Source: Aureimonas sp. Leaf324 (GTDB taxonomy: Bacteria > Pseudomonadota > Alphaproteobacteria > Rhizobiales > Rhizobiaceae). From it: a stretch of DNA of 35,070 bases. The DNA lies in assembly GCF_001423245.1 (NCBI RefSeq), contig NZ_LMOH01000023.1, positions 271,832 to 306,901 on the forward strand, in the 5' to 3' direction. Of the stretch, positions 14,615 through 23,400 are shown in pieces (position 1 is the stretch's first letter; the number at the start of each line of letters is the position of its first letter). A program made the position numbers and the translations under genes. The notes below the pieces were generated by a model that saw only the letters and a program-made list of their open reading frames with translations, did not search any database and had not been told where the DNA came from.

Positions 14615-15547
14615 ATGAAACTCTTTGTCGGCAACTCCAACCGCACTCTGGCCGAAGGGATCGGGCGCTACCTGGAACTGCCGCTCGGCGCCGCCTCCGT
14701 GCGCCGCTTCGCCGACCAGGAAATCTTCGTCGAGATCCAGGAAAACGTGCGCGGCGAGGACTGCTTCGTCATCCAGTCGACGTCCTACCCGGCGAACGAC
14801 CACCTGATGGAGCTCCTGATCATCATGGACGCGCTGCGCCGGGCTTCCGCCCGCCGTATCACCGCGGTCCTCCCCTATTTCGGATACGCCCGCCAGGACC
14901 GGAAGGCCGGCGGCCGCACGCCGATCTCGGCCAAGCTCGTCGCCAACCTCATCACCCATGCCGGCGCCGACCGCGTGATGACGATGGATCTCCATGCCGG
15001 GCAGATCCAGGGCTTCTTCGACATCCCGACCGACAACCTCTTCGCGGTGCCGCTGCTGGCGCGCGACATCAAGGAGCACCTCGAGACCGACCGCGTGATG
15101 GTCGTCTCGCCGGATGTGGGCGGCGTGGTGCGCGCCCGCTCGCTCGCCAAGCGCCTCGATGCGCCGCTCGCCATCGTCGACAAGCGCCGCGAGAAGCCGG
15201 GCGAGTCCGAGGTGATGAACATCATCGGCGACGTGAAGGACCGGCACTGCATCCTGATCGACGACATCATCGATTCCGGCGGCACCTTGTGCAACGCGGC
15301 CGACGCGCTGATGGCGGCGGGCGCCAAGGGCGTGCGCGCCTACATCACCCACGGCGTCCTGTCCGGCGGCGCGGTCTCGCGCATCGCCGCCTCCTCGATC
15401 GAGGAGCTGGTGATCACCGATTCGATCGAGCCGACCAAGGCGATCCGCGAGGCGCGCAACATCCGCGTGATCAACACCGCGACGCTGCTCGGCGAGGCGA
15501 TCTCGCGCACCACCACCGAGCAGTCGGTCTCCTCGCTCTTCGACTGA
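14615..15547 (+). CDS. prs: Ribose-phosphate pyrophosphokinase
   Basis: This 310-residue enzyme makes PRPP from ribose 5-phosphate and ATP for purine, pyrimidine, NAD, His and Trp synthesis; it is a cytoplasmic hexamer. Signatures seen are [10 protein letters not shown] near residue 30, [19 protein letters not shown] (partly flexible region), [38 protein letters not shown] (catalytic loop) and the PRPP loop [13 protein letters not shown]. The length is normal. The gene has its own promoter candidate upstream, and a hairpin with T-run follows before rplY. Confidence 0.97.
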   Translation: MKLFVGNSNRTLAEGIGRYLELPLGAASVRRFADQEIFVEIQENVRGEDCFVIQSTSYPANDHLMELLIIMDALRRASARRITAVLPYFGYARQDRKAGGRTPISAKLVANLITHAGADRVMTMDLHAGQIQGFFDIPTDNLFAVPLLARDIKEHLETDRVMVVSPDVGGVVRARSLAKRLDAPLAIVDKRREKPGESEVMNIIGDVKDRHCILIDDIIDSGGTLCNAADALMAAGAKGVRAYITHGVLSGGAVSRIAASSIEELVITDSIEPTKAIREARNIRVINTATLLGEAISRTTTEQSVSSLFD

Positions 15548-15566
15548 GCCGGGCCCGGCGCTCGCC

Positions 15567-15595
15567 TTGCACCTCGAGCCGATCGCCGCTATAGC
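15567..15595 (+). promoter_or_regulatory. Promoter upstream of rplY
   Basis: TTGCAC (15567-15572), a 17-bp spacer and TATAGC (15590-15595) form a good sigma-70-type promoter just after prs. Transcription would start near 15601, giving a leader of about 120 nt before rplY. Confidence 0.6.
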
Positions 15596-15600
15596 CAACC

Positions 15601-15661
15601 CGCCCGCGCGGACACCCTTGGAGGCAGCGCGGGCGTGAAGCGGCCTCACGGCCGCTTTTCG
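15601..15661 (+). promoter_or_regulatory. Structured rplY leader with terminator (attenuator or small RNA)
   Basis: A first hairpin has a perfect 9-bp stem (15601-15609 with 15627-15635) and a 17-nt loop containing TTGGAGGC. A second has a perfect 8-bp stem (15638-15645 with 15650-15657) with loop TCAC and runs into TTTTC. The second is a Rho-independent terminator that can serve prs and, since a promoter lies at 15567-15595, would also end an RNA of about 60 nt ahead of rplY. Attenuation by a ribosomal protein is possible but inferred. Confidence 0.55.
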
Positions 15662-15721
15662 TCGTTCCGGGCGTCACGGCGCCGGGGCGGCAACCTCTGA
15701 ACCAAAACAAGGATGGAAACC

Positions 15722-16384
15722 ATGAGCGAGAGCTACACGGTCAAGGCCGAGGCGCGCGAGAAGGTCGGCAAGGGGGCCGCCAGACATATCCGCCGCAACG
15801 GCATGGTGCCCGCCGTCATCTACGGCGACAAGCAGGAGCCCCTGCCGATCGCGGTCCCCTACAAGGAGACCTTCCTCAAGCTGCACGGCGGCGGCTTCCT
15901 GACGACGGTCATCACGATCGACGTCGGCGGTCAAAAGATCAAGGTCCTGCCGAAGGACTACCAGCTCGACGTCGTCAGGGACACGCTGACCCACATCGAC
16001 TACCTGCGCGTCTCCGACCGCACGGAAGTCACGGTCCGCATCCCCGTGCATTTCGAGAACGAAGACGCCGCGCCGGGCATCAAGGCCCAGGACGGCGCGC
16101 TCAACGTCGTGCACCACGACATCGAAGTCGTCTGCGCCGCGCAGGCGATCCCGGAGGGCTTCACGGTCGACCTCACCGGTCTCGAGATCGGCGACGCGGT
16201 CTCCTCGTCGGCCCTCAAGCTGCCGAAGGGCGTGCGCCTGACCACGGACGAAGAGTTCGTGATCGCCACGATCGTCCCGCCGATGGCCGAGGAAGTCGAC
16301 GAGCTCGACGCCGAGACGCCGGAGACGGAAGTCATCGAGCAGACCGACGCGACCGCCGAGGACGAGCCGAAGACCGGCAACTGA
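15722..16384 (+). CDS. rplY: 50S ribosomal protein L25/general stress protein Ctc
   Basis: This 220-residue protein is of the long L25/TL5/Ctc type: an N-terminal 5S rRNA-binding L25 domain (about 1-92, [22 protein letters not shown] at the start) and a C-terminal beta domain (about 95-195), ending in an acidic tail (about 190-220, many Glu and Asp). It binds 5S rRNA in the large subunit. The ATG at 15722 is preferred over one nine bases earlier because the family begins M(S/A)..Y.(L/V)KAE. It has its own promoter and leader, and pth follows after a hairpin. Confidence 0.95.
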   Translation: MSESYTVKAEAREKVGKGAARHIRRNGMVPAVIYGDKQEPLPIAVPYKETFLKLHGGGFLTTVITIDVGGQKIKVLPKDYQLDVVRDTLTHIDYLRVSDRTEVTVRIPVHFENEDAAPGIKAQDGALNVVHHDIEVVCAAQAIPEGFTVDLTGLEIGDAVSSSALKLPKGVRLTTDEEFVIATIVPPMAEEVDELDAETPETEVIEQTDATAEDEPKTGN

Positions 16385-16391
16385 TCGACAA

Positions 16392-16419
16392 GCGGCGGAC
16401 GGAGCCTTTCGTCCGCCGC
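16392..16419 (+). repeat. Strong hairpin between rplY and pth, no T-run
   Basis: GCGGCGGACG (16392-16401) and CGTCCGCCGC (16410-16419) form a perfect 10-bp stem eight bases past the rplY stop. The absence of T residues after it argues against a simple terminator. It may protect the rplY mRNA end or allow partial read-through to pth. Confidence 0.5.
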
Positions 16420-16474
16420 ACCCTGATGGGCGGGTTCGGGTTCTCTCGACCCCGGACCGCTGGAGGACGGGCAC

Positions 16475-17191
16475 ATGCTCATCATGGTGGGCCTCGGCAA
16501 TCCCGGCGCGCAATATGCCGGAAACCGGCACAATATCGGCTTCATGGCGGTCGACGAGATCGCCCGCGCGGGCGGCTTCTCCCCCTGGTCGAAGAAGTTT
16601 CACGGTGAGATCGCCGAGGGCTCGATCGCGGGCCGCAAGGTGATCCTCCTGAAGCCGCTGACCTTCATGAACGAAAGCGGTCGCTCGGTGCAGGCAGCGG
16701 CCGCCTTCTACAAGATCCCTCCCGCCGACATCGTGGTCTTCCACGACGAACTCGACCTGCCGCCCGGCAAGGTGCGCGTGAAGACCGGCGGCGGACACGG
16801 CGGGCACAACGGGTTGCGCTCGATCGATGCGCATCTCGGCAAGGAGTACCGGCGCGTCCGCCTCGGCATCGGGCACCCCGGCTCGAAGGAGCGCGTCAAT
16901 CCGCATGTCCTCGGCGACTTCGCCAAGGTCGACCGCGAATGGCTGGAGCCGATGCTGGAGACCGTCGCGCGCAATGCGCCGTCGCTGGTCGCGGGTGAGG
17001 ACGCCGTCTTCATGAACAAGGTGACGCTGGCCACCGGCGGCTCGGAGGAGCCCGCGGGCGCCAAGGGCGGCGCCGGCAAGGCCAAGGGCGAAAGCCACGT
17101 GCGCCAGGCCCGCCCCACCGAGACCCGCGCGGCCACCGGGCCGATGGCGGGCATGCTGCGACGCCTGCTCGGCGGCGGCGACCCGAACTGA
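16475..17191 (+). CDS. pth: Peptidyl-tRNA hydrolase
   Basis: This 238-residue cytoplasmic enzyme frees tRNA from peptidyl-tRNA dropped by ribosomes. Active-site residues are visible in [19 protein letters not shown] (Asn and catalytic His), [18 protein letters not shown] (Asp) and [13 protein letters not shown]. The core ends near residue 188. The last 50 residues (Ala/Gly/Lys/Arg-rich, ending [15 protein letters not shown]) are an extension absent from the roughly 190-residue E. coli enzyme but usual in Rhizobiales. The start ATG has TGGAGGA nine bases before. It stands between rplY and ychF, the usual order. Confidence 0.95.
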   Translation: MLIMVGLGNPGAQYAGNRHNIGFMAVDEIARAGGFSPWSKKFHGEIAEGSIAGRKVILLKPLTFMNESGRSVQAAAAFYKIPPADIVVFHDELDLPPGKVRVKTGGGHGGHNGLRSIDAHLGKEYRRVRLGIGHPGSKERVNPHVLGDFAKVDREWLEPMLETVARNAPSLVAGEDAVFMNKVTLATGGSEEPAGAKGGAGKAKGESHVRQARPTETRAATGPMAGMLRRLLGGGDPN

Positions 17192-17259
17192 TCCCTTTCT
17201 TCTGGCTGGCCCGCCGTCCGGCGGCCCGCCCTCCCCTTCAGACCTGAGGCAGAACCACC

Positions 17260-18363
17260 ATGGGCTTTCGCTGCGGCATCGTCGGACTTCCCAATGTCGG
17301 CAAGTCCACGCTCTTCAACGCGCTGACCAAGACCGCCGCCGCGCAGGCGGCGAACTATCCGTTCTGCACCATCGAGCCGAACACCGGCGACGTCGGCGTG
17401 CCCGACAAGCGGATGGCGCCCATCGCCAAGATCGGCAAGTCGGCCCAGATCATTCCGACCCGCATCACCTTCGTCGACATCGCCGGCCTTGTGCGCGGCG
17501 CCTCGAAGGGCGAAGGGCTCGGCAACCAGTTCCTCGCCAACATCCGCGAGGTCGATGCGATCGTCCACGTCCTGCGCTGCTTCGAGGACGACGACATCAC
17601 GCATGTCGAGGGGCGCATCGACCCGGTCGCTGACGCCGAGACGGTTGAGACCGAGCTGATGCTGTCCGACCTCGAGAGCCTCGAGCGCCGCATCGTCGCC
17701 GCGCGCAAGAAGGCTCAAGGGAAGGACAAGGAAGCGCTGGCGCAGGTGCCGGTGATGGAAGCCGCGCTCGCCAAGCTGCAGAACGGCGAGCCCGCGCGAA
17801 CGCTCCTGTCGACGCTCGACGCCGACGACCGGCAGCAGCTGCGCAACCTCAACCTCCTGACCTCCAAGCCCGTCCTCTACGTCTGCAACGTGGCGGAAGC
17901 GGATGCGGCGACCGGCAACCGGTATTCGGACGCGGTCGCCGAGATGGCCAAGCGCCAGGGCGCGCGCAGCGTCGTGATTTCGGCCGCGATCGAGGCGGAG
18001 ATCGCACAGCTCGGCGAAGACGAGGTCGGTGAGTACATGGGTGCCATGGGCCTCGACGAGCCCGGCCTCGACCGCCTGATCCGCGAGGGCTACGCGCTTC
18101 TCGACCTCATCACCTACTTCACGGTGGGCCCGAAGGAGACGCGTGCCTGGACCGTCAAGCGCGGTGCCAGAGCGCCGCAGGCGGCCGGCGTCATCCACAC
18201 CGATTTCGAGAAGGGGTTCATCCGGGCCCAGACGATCGCCTACGACGATTTCGTCGGCCTCGGCGGCGAAGTCGCGGCCAAGGAAGCCGGCAAGGCGCGC
18301 GACGAAGGCAAGGAATACGTCGTCCAGGACGGCGACATCATGCTGTTCAAGTTCAACGTCTGA
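17260..18363 (+). CDS. ychF: Redox-regulated ribosome-associated ATPase YchF
   Basis: This 367-residue Obg-family P-loop protein binds ATP rather than GTP. Motifs seen are G1 GLPNVGKSTLFNAL (9-22), G3 DIAGLVRGASKGEGLGNQFL and a G4 position reading NVAE instead of NKxD, the change linked with ATP preference. A coiled-coil insert (about 130-200) and the C-terminal TGS domain (about 283-366, FTVGPKETRAWTV, IHTDFEKGFIRAQTI) follow. E. coli YchF binds ribosomes and dampens the oxidative stress response. A short GC hairpin lies in the 27-bp gap to the convergent cyclase gene. Confidence 0.97.
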   Translation: MGFRCGIVGLPNVGKSTLFNALTKTAAAQAANYPFCTIEPNTGDVGVPDKRMAPIAKIGKSAQIIPTRITFVDIAGLVRGASKGEGLGNQFLANIREVDAIVHVLRCFEDDDITHVEGRIDPVADAETVETELMLSDLESLERRIVAARKKAQGKDKEALAQVPVMEAALAKLQNGEPARTLLSTLDADDRQQLRNLNLLTSKPVLYVCNVAEADAATGNRYSDAVAEMAKRQGARSVVISAAIEAEIAQLGEDEVGEYMGAMGLDEPGLDRLIREGYALLDLITYFTVGPKETRAWTVKRGARAPQAAGVIHTDFEKGFIRAQTIAYDDFVGLGGEVAAKEAGKARDEGKEYVVQDGDIMLFKFNV

Positions 18364-18390
18364 GGCTGGACGCCCGGGCGTGCCGCGGTC

Positions 18391-20175
18391 TCAGGCCGCG
18401 GCGATCCGGTTCTTCGCCGGCTTCGGCTCCACAGCGGGCTTGGCGAGCGCCGCGATCGTCGCGTTGCTGAGGCGCACCCGGTTCCGGCCGGCGGCCTTGG
18501 CCTCGTAGAGCGCCTTGTCGGCAACGCTGAACAGCGTCTGCCACGAGGCGACGGGGCCGGCCTCGTTCGCAAGGCCGAAGCTTGCGGTGATGCGGATCGG
18601 CCCGGCGCCGGTCTCGACCACCAGTCCCTCGATCTCGGCCCGCAGCGCCTCCGCAAAGGCCAGCGCATCCTCGGCCCGCTCGGATCGCAGGACGATCGCG
18701 AACTCCTCGCCGCCGTAGCGGGCGGCGATGACGTCCGCGTTCGCCCTTTGTCGCAAGAGGCCCGAGAACGCGGCCAAGACCTCGTCCCCGGCCCCATGGC
18801 CGTGGGTGTCGTTGACGACCTTGAAGTGGTCGATGTCGCCGAGGATCGCGGTGAAGTTTCGCCCCCCGCCGCCGAATGTCTCCAGACGCACGAAGAGGCC
18901 CCGCCGGTTGGGCAGTGCGGTCAGTTCGTCGGTTTCCGACAGCGTGCGCAATTTCTCGGCGAGGACGGCGCGTTCCTCCTCCAGCACCATGCGCTGGCGG
19001 TCGCGCGCTTCCAGGGTCTCGAGCGCATTGTAGAGGCTTTTCACCGCCAGCACCGAGCCCTCGTAGCGATCGCGGCGGATCGGACGGCGCTCGCAGAGCG
19101 CCAGGATCTGGTCGCGCACGCCGAAGAGCGGCCGCAGCATCTGGCGGTAGAGGACCCAAGCCGCCGTCGCGGTCATCACCAGAATCAGGACGGCCAGCGA
19201 CACGACGAGCTTCATCTGGATCAGGGTCGACTTCTGGATTTCGACCGCCTCGTCCATCATCGCGTCGACGTAGAGATTGCGCATGCGAAGGATCGGCAGC
19301 GTCGTCGGCGCGTAGACCTCGGAGATGCGCTTGGCGTGTTCGGTGGAGTTCAGCGGGCGGCGCGAATAGGTCTCGATCGCGCGGATGAGGAACGGGAAGC
19401 CCTTGCCGAAATAGGCCGAGTGGATCTCCTCGTGCGCCTGCCGCAGGCGCGGCGAATCCGGGCCGAACTCCAGCTGCGAAACGCCGACGTCCCAGAGGGC
19501 GAGAATGCGCTGCTGGACGCGCAGGCTGGTCATCACCGCCTCCGGCGGGATCACCTCCGACCATTTCAGCGCGGGCATCACCTCGGACGGAAGGCGGGTC
19601 GCGGACTCGTAGAGCGCCCCGAGCAGGCGTGCGACGTTGACGCGGCCGGCCAGATTCTCGTCGGCCTGGATGACGCGTTGCGCCGTCTTGTCGACGAAGG
19701 GGACGAAGGTTTCCGAGATGGACGACATGCCGCGCGCCACGCGCAGCTGAAGGCTGATCTGGCGGTCCTTCACGGGCAGCGCGAGAAGCGCGTCGGCGCC
19801 GCGGCGCTCGTCGCGCAAAAGCGCCGTCAGGAACTTGAAGTTGACGCTGTCGCGCAGCGTCGTCGCCTCGGCCCCGATGCGGAAGCGATCGATGGCGCGG
19901 TCGGTGTCGCCGCGTGCCGCCCGCAGTTCGTTGGCCACCGCGTCGGCCTCGCCCGGCTCCTCACCGAGGGCGAGCTCCAGCGGGCGGCGCTCCTTGGTGA
20001 TGGCGGTGGCGGCGGCGGTCGCGAGTTCGAACAGCTGCAGCTCGATCAGCGAGGCCCCTGCCCGCTGGTTCTGGTCCAGAACGCCCCGGAGCGCGATCGA
20101 GCCGATGATCATGCTCGAGGACAGGGCGATGATGGAGCTGATGCGGATGAGATCGAATGACGGAAGCCGGAACAT
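18391..20175 (-). CDS. Membrane-bound diguanylate cyclase (GGDEF domain)
   Basis: This is a 594-residue inner-membrane protein. TM1 is at about residues 10-30, a large helical periplasmic sensor region at 31-321, TM2 at about 322-343, a coiled linker at 375-412 and the GGDEF domain at about 415-575. The active site is RYGGEEFAIVL (GGEEF 488-492), with GDIDHFKVVNDTHGHGAGD before it, so the enzyme should make c-di-GMP from GTP. The usual inhibitory RxxD site is missing (RANAD stands there). The C-terminus is a short Pro/Lys/Ala tail. No EAL domain is present. AAGGGGAT precedes the ATG. The ligand is unknown. It is a single gene, convergent with ychF. Confidence 0.92.
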   Translation of the reverse strand: MFRLPSFDLIRISSIIALSSSMIIGSIALRGVLDQNQRAGASLIELQLFELATAAATAITKERRPLELALGEEPGEADAVANELRAARGDTDRAIDRFRIGAEATTLRDSVNFKFLTALLRDERRGADALLALPVKDRQISLQLRVARGMSSISETFVPFVDKTAQRVIQADENLAGRVNVARLLGALYESATRLPSEVMPALKWSEVIPPEAVMTSLRVQQRILALWDVGVSQLEFGPDSPRLRQAHEEIHSAYFGKGFPFLIRAIETYSRRPLNSTEHAKRISEVYAPTTLPILRMRNLYVDAMMDEAVEIQKSTLIQMKLVVSLAVLILVMTATAAWVLYRQMLRPLFGVRDQILALCERRPIRRDRYEGSVLAVKSLYNALETLEARDRQRMVLEEERAVLAEKLRTLSETDELTALPNRRGLFVRLETFGGGGRNFTAILGDIDHFKVVNDTHGHGAGDEVLAAFSGLLRQRANADVIAARYGGEEFAIVLRSERAEDALAFAEALRAEIEGLVVETGAGPIRITASFGLANEAGPVASWQTLFSVADKALYEAKAAGRNRVRLSNATIAALAKPAVEPKPAKNRIAAA

Positions 20176-20261
20176 CGCGATCCCCTTGAGACCTGCAAAG
20201 CCTAGCTTGGGAAAGATGAAGGTTCCCTCAACCGGAGGTCATCATCGTGGAACGCAATCCC

Positions 20262-20289
20262 CAAAAGACAAGGGGCCCGAAGGCCCCTT
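20262..20289 (-). terminator. Rho-independent terminator of petABC
   Basis: On the minus strand, a perfect 8-bp stem (20270-20277 with 20282-20289) closed by a UUCG tetraloop is followed by GTCTTTTG. It lies about 27 bases past the petC stop. Confidence 0.8.
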
Positions 20290-20316
20290 GAATGCGTTCA
20301 CGGAGACGTCGAGCCG

Positions 20317-21303
20317 TCAGTGAGGCGTATCGGCCCAGACGCGACGCTTCACGAGGTAGAGCATGATCGCAAAGCCAATCAGGAAGATCATCACCACGAA
20401 GCCCGTCGCCTTGCGCTCGACGAGGTGCGGCTCGGCCGTCCACATCAGGAAGGCCGACACGTCGCGGGAATACTGCTCCAGCGTCGCCGGGGCGCCGTCG
20501 TCGTAGGTCACCTGCCCGTCGCTGAGCGGCGGCGCCATCGCGAGCGCGGGGCCCGCGATGAAGTGCGGGTTGTAGTATGTGCCCGGCTGGATCGTGACGT
20601 TGGCGGGCGCCTGCTCGTAGCCCGTCAGCAGCGAGTGGATGTAGTCCGGTCCGCCTTCGGCGTACTGGCTCCACGGGAAGATATCGAGAAGGAACCGCGG
20701 GAAGCCGCGCTCGACCGAACGGGCCTTGGCGATCAGCGACAGATCCGGCGGATGGGCGCCGCCGAGCGCTGCCGCGGCCGCTTCCGGGTTCGGATAGGGC
20801 GCGGGCAGGCGATCGGACGGAATGCCCGCACGCTGGAACATCTCGCCCTGCGCGTTCGGCGCCGGATCGGTGATCTGGTACTCGGCCGCGAGCGCCCGGA
20901 CCTGCTCGTCGCTGTAGCCCAGCGCCGAGAAGTTGCGGAACGACACGAGGTTCATCGAATGGCAGTTCGAGCAGACTTCCTTGTAGACCTTCAGGCCGCG
21001 CTGAAGCTGCCCGAGGTCCCAGTGCCCGAACGGCCCGGCGAAGGTCCAGGAGAGCTCGGCCGGCTTCTTGAGCGGGTAGTGCGGCGTGGCGTGCTCGCCG
21101 CCGGCGGTGGCGCCGGCGCTGCCGCCGTGCTCGCCGTTGACCGCCTGCTCGGTGCCGCGCGTGGCGTCGGGCGCCTCACCCGGCGCGTCCCCGACGATCT
21201 GACCGGCGGGGGCGGCCGGCTCCTGTGCCCGGCCGAGAGCCGGGCTCATGACGACGCCCGCGACCAGAAGGGCTGGAAGAAGCTTTCTCATTGCAAGGTC
21301 CAT
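20317..21303 (-). CDS. petC: Cytochrome c1 of the bc1 complex
   Basis: This 328-residue protein is the electron-exit subunit of complex III, carrying electrons from the Rieske protein to cytochrome c in the periplasm. A signal peptide (about 1-26) is followed by a 50-residue Gly/Ala/Glu-rich linker, the heme-binding CSNCHS (C111-H115) and a C-terminal anchor helix (about 302-322, FVVMIFLIGFAIMLYLV). Two starts are possible: ATG at 21303 (MDLAMRKLL) and ATG at 21291 (MRKLL); the first is used here, and the choice alters only four residues. It follows petB by 11 bases in a different frame, so this is not the fused b/c1 gene known from Bradyrhizobium. Confidence 0.95.
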   Translation of the reverse strand: MDLAMRKLLPALLVAGVVMSPALGRAQEPAAPAGQIVGDAPGEAPDATRGTEQAVNGEHGGSAGATAGGEHATPHYPLKKPAELSWTFAGPFGHWDLGQLQRGLKVYKEVCSNCHSMNLVSFRNFSALGYSDEQVRALAAEYQITDPAPNAQGEMFQRAGIPSDRLPAPYPNPEAAAAALGGAHPPDLSLIAKARSVERGFPRFLLDIFPWSQYAEGGPDYIHSLLTGYEQAPANVTIQPGTYYNPHFIAGPALAMAPPLSDGQVTYDDGAPATLEQYSRDVSAFLMWTAEPHLVERKATGFVVMIFLIGFAIMLYLVKRRVWADTPH

Positions 21304-21314
21304 GGGTCGCTTCG

Positions 21315-22613
21315 TCAGCCTTTGGTTTCGGGAGACGCGGTGGCGCCGGCCGGCACCCCGCGTGCGGCGCCGCGCTTGGCCAGCACCGCCTCCGTGATCG
21401 AATTCGGCAGCTTCTTCGGGGTCTCCACCAAGCCGAGGACCGGCAGGACGATGAGGAAGTGCGCGAAGTAGTAGATCGTGCCGATCAGCGAGAGCGTCGG
21501 GTAGATGCCTTCCGCCGGGCGCGAGCCGAGCCAGCCGAGCAGCACCGCGTTCACCGCGAAGATCCAGAAGAAGATCTTGTAGATCGGACGGTAGGCGGTG
21601 GAGCGCACGCGGCTGGTGTCGAGCCAGGGCAGGAAGAACAGGACGATGATCGAGCCGAACATCACCAGGACGCCGCCGAGCTTGGAATCGATCGGGCCGA
21701 TGTTGAACGTGATGGCGCGCAGCATCGCGTAGAAAGGCAGGAAGTACCATTCCGGAACGATGTGGGCCGGCGTCTGCAGCGGGTTGGCGGGAATGTAGTT
21801 GTCGGGATGGCCGAGATAGTTCGGCATGTAGAAGACGAAGTAGGAGAAGAACGCGAGGAACACGACCATCGCGAACCCGTCCTTGATGGTCGCGTGCGGC
21901 GTGAACGGCACGGTGTCCTTCGGGGACTTGATCTCGACGCCGGTCGGGTTGGTCTGACCCACGACATGCAGCGCCCAGATGTGCAGGATCACGACACCCG
22001 CGATCATGAACGGCAGGAGGTAGTGCAGGGCGAAGAAGCGGTTCAGCGTCGCGTTGTCGACGGCGAAGCCGCCGAGAAGCAGCGTCTGGATCGGGCCGCC
22101 GATGCCGGGGAAGGCGGTGAAGAAGCCGGTGATGACCGTGGCGCCCCAGAAGGACATCTGACCCCAGGGCAGGACGTAGCCCATGAAGGCGGTGGCCATC
22201 ATCAGGAGGAAGATGATGACGCCGAGGATCCACATGATCTCGCGCGGCGCCTTGTAGGAGCCGTAGTAGAGGCCGCGGAAGATGTGGATGTAGACGGCGA
22301 TGAAGAAGAACGAGGCGCCGTTGGCGTGCATGTAGCGCAGCAGCCAGCCCCAGTTGACGTCGCGCACGATGCTCTCGACGGACTGGAACGCGATGCCCGA
22401 ATTGGCCGCGTAGTGCATGGCCAGGACGACGCCGGTCAGGATCTGGATGCCGAGGAACAGCGCCAGGATGCCGCCGAACGTATAGGCGTAGCTCAGGTTG
22501 CGCGGGACCGGGAAGGCCACGAACGAATCGTAGAGGAGCCGGGGCAGCGGCAGGCGGGCGTCGAGCCAGCGCATGACGCCGTTGTTCGGCACGTAGGAGG
22601 AAGGACCACTCAT
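21315..22613 (-). CDS. petB: Cytochrome b of the bc1 complex
   Basis: This 432-residue membrane subunit of complex III holds hemes bL and bH and both quinone sites. Eight helices are expected. Seen are [11 protein letters not shown] near the Qo/Qi region, [21 protein letters not shown] and [21 protein letters not shown] with the heme His ligands, and the Qo motif [12 protein letters not shown]. The C-terminus (about 405-432) is a hydrophilic Ala/Gly-rich tail. The start [11 protein letters not shown] at 22613 follows AGAGGCACAAAGA; longer readings upstream lie antisense or in petA. It stands 19 bases after petA. Confidence 0.97.
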   Translation of the reverse strand: MSGPSSYVPNNGVMRWLDARLPLPRLLYDSFVAFPVPRNLSYAYTFGGILALFLGIQILTGVVLAMHYAANSGIAFQSVESIVRDVNWGWLLRYMHANGASFFFIAVYIHIFRGLYYGSYKAPREIMWILGVIIFLLMMATAFMGYVLPWGQMSFWGATVITGFFTAFPGIGGPIQTLLLGGFAVDNATLNRFFALHYLLPFMIAGVVILHIWALHVVGQTNPTGVEIKSPKDTVPFTPHATIKDGFAMVVFLAFFSYFVFYMPNYLGHPDNYIPANPLQTPAHIVPEWYFLPFYAMLRAITFNIGPIDSKLGGVLVMFGSIIVLFFLPWLDTSRVRSTAYRPIYKIFFWIFAVNAVLLGWLGSRPAEGIYPTLSLIGTIYYFAHFLIVLPVLGLVETPKKLPNSITEAVLAKRGAARGVPAGATASPETKG

Positions 22614-22632
22614 GTTCTTTGTGCCTCTCGCC

Positions 22633-23193
22633 TCAGCCGATGCGGATGGTGGTGGGATTGGGGAAGGAGAACAGCGGCACCGCCATGTTCTCGGGCGCCG
22701 GGCCCTTACGGACACGGCCGGCCGTGTCGTAGTGCGAGCCGTGGCAGGGGCAGTACCAGCCGTCGTAGTCGCCGGACTGTCCGAGCGGGACGCAGCCGAG
22801 ATGGGTGCACACGCCGACCATCACGAGCCACTGCTCCTGACCCTCGGCGGCGCGATTGACGTCGGTCGCCGGCGCATCGGCCGGCAGGTTGGCGTTGCGC
22901 GCGATCGGATCCTTGAGATCGGACAGCGAGACGCCCTTGCCTTCCTCGATCTCGGTCGGGGTGCGCTGCCGGATGAAGATCGGCTTGCCGCGCCATTTAG
23001 CGGTGATCGACTGGCCGGCCGCGATCTGGCTGATGTCGACGTCCACCTGCGCCAACGCCAGCGTCGCGGCATCCGGGTTCATCTGGTCGATGAAGGGCCA
23101 GACCGCCGCGGCGGCACCGACGACGCCGGCCGCCCCCGTCGCGATGTAGAGAAAGTCCCGGCGAGTGGGTTCGCTGCTGTGATCGACGCTCAC
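22633..23193 (-). CDS. petA: Rieske iron-sulfur subunit of the bc1 complex
   Basis: This 186-residue protein carries the 2Fe-2S cluster that takes electrons from quinol at the Qo site. The N-terminus has a twin-arginine signal-anchor ([17 protein letters not shown]), which stays as the membrane anchor. Cluster motifs are CTHLGC (C129, H131, C134) and CPCHGSHYD (C148, C150, H151), with C134-C150 as the expected disulfide. The start codon is GTG at 23191-23193, with AAGGAG eleven bases upstream; the sequence [14 protein letters not shown] fits the family. It is the first gene of petABC, with a promoter candidate at 23321-23349. Confidence 0.97.
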   Translation of the reverse strand: MSVDHSSEPTRRDFLYIATGAAGVVGAAAAVWPFIDQMNPDAATLALAQVDVDISQIAAGQSITAKWRGKPIFIRQRTPTEIEEGKGVSLSDLKDPIARNANLPADAPATDVNRAAEGQEQWLVMVGVCTHLGCVPLGQSGDYDGWYCPCHGSHYDTAGRVRKGPAPENMAVPLFSFPNPTTIRIG

Positions 23194-23320
23194 GGAGAAA
23201 TGCGCTCCTTCAGGGCCGGCGCACCGTTGCGGCGCGCCTGCCTCAGTCCCAACACGACCTCGCGGAGCACACCGAGCGCCGGAGCGACCGCGCCCTCCCC
23301 TAGAGCCGTTTCGGCCGCGA

Positions 23321-23349
23321 TTTCTAAGCGCCCACTTGGAACTTGTCCA
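23321..23349 (-). promoter_or_regulatory. Candidate petABC promoter
   Basis: On the minus strand, TGGACA (23349-23344) and TAGAAA (23326-23321) are spaced by exactly 17 bp. Both boxes are close to the sigma-70 consensus (5/6 and 4/6). The leader to the petA GTG would be about 120 nt. If the petPR-like pair at 5196-6450 controls petABC, its site should lie nearby. Confidence 0.5.
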
Positions 23350-23400
23350 GACTGTGGCGACGCTTCGGGCGGTTATGTCGCTCGGAGAACACGCACCCGA

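Noticed and set aside
18748-20160. A 470-codon open frame antisense to the diguanylate cyclase
   Set aside because: Same artefact: the minus strand encodes an intact GGDEF protein, and the plus-strand reading has no domain or ribosome-binding site.
20317-22233. A frame running from within petB into petC, suggesting a fused cytochrome b/c1 as in Bradyrhizobium
   Set aside because: petB ends with its own stop at 21315 in a different frame and petC has its own signal peptide, so the genes are separate.
23300-23319. CTAGAGCCGTTTCGGCCG resembling one end of the palindromic element at 7879-8059
   Set aside because: Only the CTAGAGC core matches without gaps and there is no partner end nearby, so it is too short to call a solo copy.
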